This document shows positions 60,326 to 64,000 of a stretch of 64,000 nucleotides of DNA, in pieces. This DNA is from an uncultured Flavobacteriales bacterium (GTDB taxonomy: Bacteria > Bacteroidota > Bacteroidia > Flavobacteriales_D > Crocinitomicaceae), in the NCBI GenBank assembly GCA_903939755.1, contig CAJAII010000020.1, positions 152,322 through 216,321 on the forward strand, read 5' to 3'. Numbering within the stretch: position 1 is the stretch's first letter; each line of letters opens with the position of its first letter. A model generated the notes under the pieces. It did not search any database, was not told the DNA's origin, and saw nothing but the letters and a program-made list of their open reading frames with translations. The position numbers and the translations under genes were made by a program.

Positions 60326-61025
60326 CTTTCAATATGGGTATTACATCAGTTTGGTCAGGCGTAAGACAATATTTTATATCGTCATTCAAATTTAAGTTTT
60401 TTAATCGTCTTCTATGTGAACTAGATTTTAAATATCCTAAAAAACTATGTCTTGCGGATTGAAACAAGTATTTTGCTGCAATGGAAGAGTCCTCAATGGA
60501 GATAAAGTTTCCTGTTGAAATTAAGTGATCTGATATCGCCCCTGCACAGATAGAATCCTCCAAGTTAAATTTATCTTGCCATCCTGAACAAAGGCACAAG
60601 ATGTTTTTATCTTGTTTTGATAACCATTCACTAAGTGCCGTTAAGTTAAGGAAAGATCCAACAACAACAGTATCAGCATTTTTTGCCACCTCCAACGATT
60701 TTGTTCCGTTGGTAGTAGTGAGGACAACTTCTTTTCCAATAAATTCATCTTTCATATAGGAAAAAGGGGAGTTTCCGAAATCAAATCCCTCCACAATTTT
60801 ACCATTTCTTTCGGCTCCAGCCAAATAGCCTTTCTTTTTGTATGCCCATGCTTCATCCACAGTTGGAACTGGAATTATGGCTGCGATACCATAATCTAGT
60901 GCCGTGCACATCGCTGAGGTTGCTCTAAGTACGTCAATTACAACTACAATTTCAAATTCATCCTTGTAATAAGTGTATTCTCCCGGCGTGAAGCAAACTT
61001 CTATGCGTTTCCTTTTATCATTCAT
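60303..61025 (-). CDS. comB: 2-phosphosulfolactate phosphatase (ComB family)
   Basis: The 240-residue protein matches ComB: VCFTPGEYTYYKDEFE, VVVIDVLRATSAMCTALDYG, YLAGAERNGKIVEGFDFGNSP, VLTTTNGTKSLEVA, and SGWQDKFNLEDSICAGAI. In methanogens ComB makes sulfolactate for coenzyme M. The family is widespread in bacteria without that pathway, including Bacteroidota, where the real substrate is unclear. It is co-transcribed with the phospholipase-like gene and is divergent from the nitroreductase gene. Confidence 0.9.
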   Translation of the reverse strand: MNDKRKRIEVCFTPGEYTYYKDEFEIVVVIDVLRATSAMCTALDYGIAAIIPVPTVDEAWAYKKKGYLAGAERNGKIVEGFDFGNSPFSYMKDEFIGKEVVLTTTNGTKSLEVAKNADTVVVGSFLNLTALSEWLSKQDKNILCLCSGWQDKFNLEDSICAGAISDHLISTGNFISIEDSSIAAKYLFQSARHSFLGYLKSSSHRRRLKNLNLNDDIKYCLTPDQTDVIPILKDGKLVKI

Positions 61026-61140
61026 CCTTACTTATTTTAATTCGGGTATAAAGGTACTCAAAATAATTTTTGGTGTCTTACTTTGAAAACATAAGAAATA
61101 CAATGAAATTATTGGATATTTGCAGACTAATTTTAAATAA

Positions 61141-61863
61141 ATGTACCAAACAGCCTTTCAATCAATCGTTCAGTTAAGAAGATCCAATAGAAAATTTGAT
61201 GCCAATATTCCGGTTCCAGACGAAGTAATAAAACGGAGCTTAGAAGCTGCCATATTATCTCCGAACAGCAGCAATATGCAATTATGGGAGTTTTATTGGA
61301 TTAGTTCACCTGAAAAACTGGAAGCATTAGTTCCACTTTGCTTAGGACAATCTGCCGCTAAAACAGCGAAGCAGATGGTGGTTTTTGTTACTCGAAAAGA
61401 TAAATGGAGGGAACGTGCTAATTGGAATCTTGAAAAAATTAAAGAAACGATAGAGGGGGAGCCCACTAAACTTCAAAAAAGAGGATTGGGTTACTATGGT
61501 AAATTGATGCCTTTTTTGTATTTTAATGATCCATTTTATATAATGGCTACAATAAGAAGAACGATTAGCTTTATCGCAGGATTACGTAAGCCTTTTTATA
61601 GAACTGGTGGTCCTTCCAACCAACGAATTGTGGTACACAAATCTTGTGCTCTTGCTGCGCAAACTTTTATGCTTTCTATTGCTGCTGAAGGATTTCATTC
61701 TTGTCCGATGGAAGGATTTGATGAAGTTCGAGTGAAGAGAATGTTGAAGTTGCCTTACGGTGCTGAAATTAATATGATAATATCTGTTGGAATGGCAACT
61801 GAAGAGGGGATATGGGGACCTCGATTTAGGGTTCCTTTTGATGAAGTAGTATTTCGTAAATAG
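61141..61863 (+). CDS. Nitroreductase family protein
   Basis: The 240-residue protein has the nitroreductase FMN-binding start VQLRRSNRKFDANIPVPDEV, SPNSSNMQLWEFYWI (flavin ring region), a mid-protein insertion of about 60 residues, then SCALAAQTFMLSIAAEGFHSCPMEGF and GAEINMIISVGMATEEG. It should be a flavin-dependent oxidoreductase using NAD(P)H. The substrate is unknown. It leads the aat gene by 19 bp. Confidence 0.9.
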   Translation: MYQTAFQSIVQLRRSNRKFDANIPVPDEVIKRSLEAAILSPNSSNMQLWEFYWISSPEKLEALVPLCLGQSAAKTAKQMVVFVTRKDKWRERANWNLEKIKETIEGEPTKLQKRGLGYYGKLMPFLYFNDPFYIMATIRRTISFIAGLRKPFYRTGGPSNQRIVVHKSCALAAQTFMLSIAAEGFHSCPMEGFDEVRVKRMLKLPYGAEINMIISVGMATEEGIWGPRFRVPFDEVVFRK

Positions 61864-61882
61864 CACGTTAATAGCTTTAATT

Positions 61883-62488
61883 TTGAAAACCAAATTAACG
61901 GTATCACACTTATTATCAGCTTACTCACAAGGAATTTTTCCTATGTCAGATGAGAAGGGGCGAATAAGTTGGTATTGTCCTGATCCTCGTGCCATTATTC
62001 CTTTAGAAACCTATAAGCCTTCCAAATCATTGCGCTCAACTTTGAATAAACAGCTTTTTGAAATAAGGATAAATGAACAATTTGAACAGGTTATGCGGTC
62101 ATGTTCAAAACCACGGACCGATATTGATGGCGTTTGGATTTCTGAAGAAATGATAGCCGTTTATTGCGAATTACACCAATTAGGTTTCGCACATTCTGTA
62201 GAAGCATTCCAAGATAATGTTTTGGTTGGTGGTCTTTATGGTGTTTGTTTGGGTGGTGTATTTTTTGGAGAGTCGATGTTCTCAGTTGTTTCAAATTCCT
62301 CAAAAGTGGCATTCCATTATTTAATACAATTATTAAAATCCAATGAGTTTGAATTATTGGACACTCAATTTATTAATGACAATGTCCTTAGGTATGGTGC
62401 GATTGAAATAGATAGAGATGATTTCTTGCTTCGATTATCCAACGCGCTATCTAAATCATGTTCCTTTTCATTGGATGGGATAAGTTAA
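61883..62488 (+). CDS. aat: Leucyl/phenylalanyl-tRNA--protein transferase
   Basis: The 201-residue protein begins at a TTG, as no ATG is in frame upstream. It has the Aat signature YSQGIFPMSDEKGRISWYCPDPRAIIPLE (here as the conserved positions 13-41), DGVWISEEMIAVYCELHQLGFAHSVEAF, GVCLGGVFFGESMFSVVSNSSKVAF and LLDTQFINDNVLRYGA. It attaches Leu or Phe from charged tRNA to proteins with N-terminal Arg or Lys, marking them for ClpS/ClpAP. Length is normal. Confidence 0.95.
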   Translation: MKTKLTVSHLLSAYSQGIFPMSDEKGRISWYCPDPRAIIPLETYKPSKSLRSTLNKQLFEIRINEQFEQVMRSCSKPRTDIDGVWISEEMIAVYCELHQLGFAHSVEAFQDNVLVGGLYGVCLGGVFFGESMFSVVSNSSKVAFHYLIQLLKSNEFELLDTQFINDNVLRYGAIEIDRDDFLLRLSNALSKSCSFSLDGIS

Positions 62489-62492
62489 TGCT

Positions 62493-62765
62493 TCAATGCT
62501 TTTTACGGCGATATTTTCCTCGAGTGTGATAATAATATCTTGATCTATTTTGATTTTTTATGGCATTTTTATTCGTGCTGACTTTTTTTCGCACGTATCC
62601 TTTTCGCATTTTCCCTTTGTAGTCGATGGATGGCTTAACGTAAGTGCCACCAGCGTTTTCTGATTTTTTAAAATCACAGCTAATAAAACTAGTAGTGAGT
62701 GAAAAAAACAATATGAGAAACAATAAATGAAATTTTATTGCTCCTTGACAAACAGCTTTCCTCAT
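62493..62765 (-). CDS. Small basic lipoprotein
   Basis: The 90-residue protein has a lipoprotein signal (LFFSLTTSFISC, Cys at about 30). After it comes a Tyr/Lys/Arg-rich tail with GKMRKGYVRKKV and YYYHTRGKYRRKKH, strongly positive. I do not recognise a family. The charge suggests binding to lipid A, nucleic acid or another anionic polymer, which is only a guess. It ends 4 bp from the convergent aat stop. Confidence 0.6.
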   Translation of the reverse strand: MRKAVCQGAIKFHLLFLILFFSLTTSFISCDFKKSENAGGTYVKPSIDYKGKMRKGYVRKKVSTNKNAIKNQNRSRYYYHTRGKYRRKKH

Positions 62766-62827
62766 AATATAATAGTAATATGATAGCCGTTTGTTGCTTT
62801 AAAGGCTAGTTGATTTGAAAGGTAGAA

Positions 62828-64000
62828 CTACATGTTTTGCTCTTCATGTAATACGTCTCTTGCTTTTAATTCGTCCTCTTTTTTCTTCTTCTTTTTTGCT
62901 TCTGCTTCATCTTTAAGAATCTTTGCTTTAATTTGAGCTAAGAACTCTTTGTTTTTTACCTCTAATTCCGATACTGGAACAAATCCCACCCCAGTTAATG
63001 GGAAGTAGTCTTGTAATTCACCACTGTAATAAAATTCGTAACAAATGCCGCCAAAGGTGTATTCAATACCGCCAACTTTAAAATTAGATCCACCAACTTC
63101 TGGATTCTTTTTAGGCTTACTTTTTTGATAACCTAAATTGAAAAGGGTGCCTAATATTTCTGGACGATTCTCAAGACTAAACCCTTCTTTCACCCAATGA
63201 GCTTGAAATTGACGCAAGAAAAATGCCGTGTAAAGATAGGAGTAGTAATGATCTCCACCTTTAATAAGGCGCTGTATGGTTAAGTGTTTATGGGAGGCAA
63301 TAGTATCATTAACTAATTCTGGAAAAGAATCCCTTAGGTTAACTACATTTTGAAAATAATCGCCTGCATAAAAATTACTTTTCTTGTCAAATAAATTCTG
63401 TTCAATTTTTAGCGCAGTATGTTCTAGTATTCCAGTTACGCCATATCCTCTATTGGTAGGGAGAATTAAATGGTTAAATGGTGTTACGTACTTTTTGAAT
63501 GCTTCACGTCCTGAATTAAACATACGTACTTGTTCTCCTACTAAGCACATCACAATGAAGCGTGATTCTACACCTGTTAATTTTGCAACTGAATCAATTG
63601 CTCGTTTGTCAGCTTTAACAGCGTTGCAAAACTGTTTCCATTCACGACAATTAGACCATGGGTATATTGAAAGTGTTTTTAAATCACCATTTATTTGGAT
63701 GTTAGCAAGTTCATTCTGGTATTCTTTATTGTCTTTCATTTTTAAATTAATAGCATCTAACATTCGCAGAACAACATGAACATTGTTGCATTTGTAATAC
63801 GCTTTCATAATTATTTTGGCATTACTAGGGTAATATTTAGCTAGTATACCAATCGTTCGGAACATAATGTATTCATCTCTTGCGATCGATAAGCTATCTG
63901 TTTTAAATCCCTGGTTGTATTTATCAGCCATATCTGAAAAGTAACGACTGTTAATATCTACAGAACCTTTTTGATTTGTCCATTTGAATTGAACTGCAGA
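62828..64000 (-). CDS. Large unidentified protein, 5' end outside the window
   Basis: The frame stays open from 62828 to the right edge (390 visible codons). An ATG at 63931 is internal or an alternative start, since 23 further codons upstream are open. Conserved-looking pieces are SIYPWSNCREWKQFCN, ESRFIVMCLVGEQVRMFNSGREAFKKYV, GYGVTGILEHTALKIEQNL and TLFNLGYQKSKPKKNPEVGGS. They read as a helical envelope protein, with a late FGGICYEFYYSGEL and a Lys/Glu-rich end. I cannot name the family. It is transcribed toward the basic lipoprotein gene, 62 bp away. Confidence 0.7.
   Translation of the reverse strand, partial: SAVQFKWTNQKGSVDINSRYFSDMADKYNQGFKTDSLSIARDEYIMFRTIGILAKYYPSNAKIIMKAYYKCNNVHVVLRMLDAINLKMKDNKEYQNELANIQINGDLKTLSIYPWSNCREWKQFCNAVKADKRAIDSVAKLTGVESRFIVMCLVGEQVRMFNSGREAFKKYVTPFNHLILPTNRGYGVTGILEHTALKIEQNLFDKKSNFYAGDYFQNVVNLRDSFPELVNDTIASHKHLTIQRLIKGGDHYYSYLYTAFFLRQFQAHWVKEGFSLENRPEILGTLFNLGYQKSKPKKNPEVGGSNFKVGGIEYTFGGICYEFYYSGELQDYFPLTGVGFVPVSELEVKNKEFLAQIKAKILKDEAEAKKKKKKEDELKARDVLHEEQNM

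Noticed and set aside
1..64000. tRNA, rRNA, CRISPR arrays, phage or insertion sequences
   Set aside because: None was recognised by eye in the spacers or on either strand. A covariance-model scan could still reveal a small RNA.

Overview
The window is an AT-rich chromosomal segment of a Bacteroidota bacterium, most likely a flavobacterium (order Flavobacteriales, perhaps near Crocinitomicaceae/Fluviicola; the family is a guess). The evidence is secreted proteins ending in type IX secretion (T9SS) sorting domains, a PorP/SprF protein, TamL, a GWxTD protein, a long NusB, leucine dehydrogenase, promoters of the TAnnTTTG type, and almost no Shine-Dalgarno sequences. Coding density is high, and many neighbouring genes overlap by ATGA/GTGA/TTGA. 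No tRNA, rRNA, CRISPR array, phage or intact insertion sequence was seen.

Layout. 1-5444: informational and housekeeping genes (start of rarA, ribosomal protein S1, YqgE, Ppx/GppA phosphatase, hisS) with a repeat-bearing spacer at 2089-2539. 5485-11229: a secretome block: a CAP protein, a GEVED/T9SS protein, three tandem Kelch/T9SS proteins and a DUF4907 lipoprotein, the last four chained by 4-bp overlaps. 11231-18901: phosphoesterase, ABC exporter, leucine dehydrogenase, nusB, DUF1573, yajC, three related small Cys-motif proteins and an M28 peptidase. 19042-29840: ychF, fumarylacetoacetase, RelA/SpoT; a reverse operon Fur-like regulator, STAS, purA, OstA/LptA-like; a GT2 glycosyltransferase; EttA. 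29841-37693: two sulfotransferases, a secreted caspase-like protein, a DUF4846 lipoprotein, a fourth Cys-motif lipoprotein, a TMTC-like membrane protein with TPRs, and small secreted proteins. 37744-41237: an overlapping four-gene cluster for surface-glycan or small-molecule modification. 41256-48254: GH92 mannosidase, GT2, GWxTD, SF2 helicase. 48323-53506: TrmH-type methyltransferase, TamL, amidohydrolase. 53518-56692: ECF sigma factor, an anti-sigma protein that looks fused to a PorP-like outer-membrane barrel, and a free-standing PorP/SprF. 57044-64000: sugar kinase, a degenerate GH13 protein, phospholipase-C-like protein, ComB, nitroreductase, Aat, a basic lipoprotein and a protein cut by the window edge.

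How the genes may work together. The envelope dominates: T9SS cargo, a T9SS-type barrel, TamL, OstA, lipoproteins, glycosyltransferases and an exporter. The most notable unit is the sigma/anti-sigma/PorP operon, where one polypeptide seems to run from the cytoplasm through the inner membrane to a predicted outer-membrane barrel and could pass outer-membrane or T9SS state directly to an ECF sigma factor. Other points to check are a sulfotransferase with no ATG/GTG/TTG start before its P-loop (an ATC sits in the coupled-start position), a GH13 protein with damaged catalytic motifs and a 7-codon duplication, and a family of small CxCxD lipoproteins.
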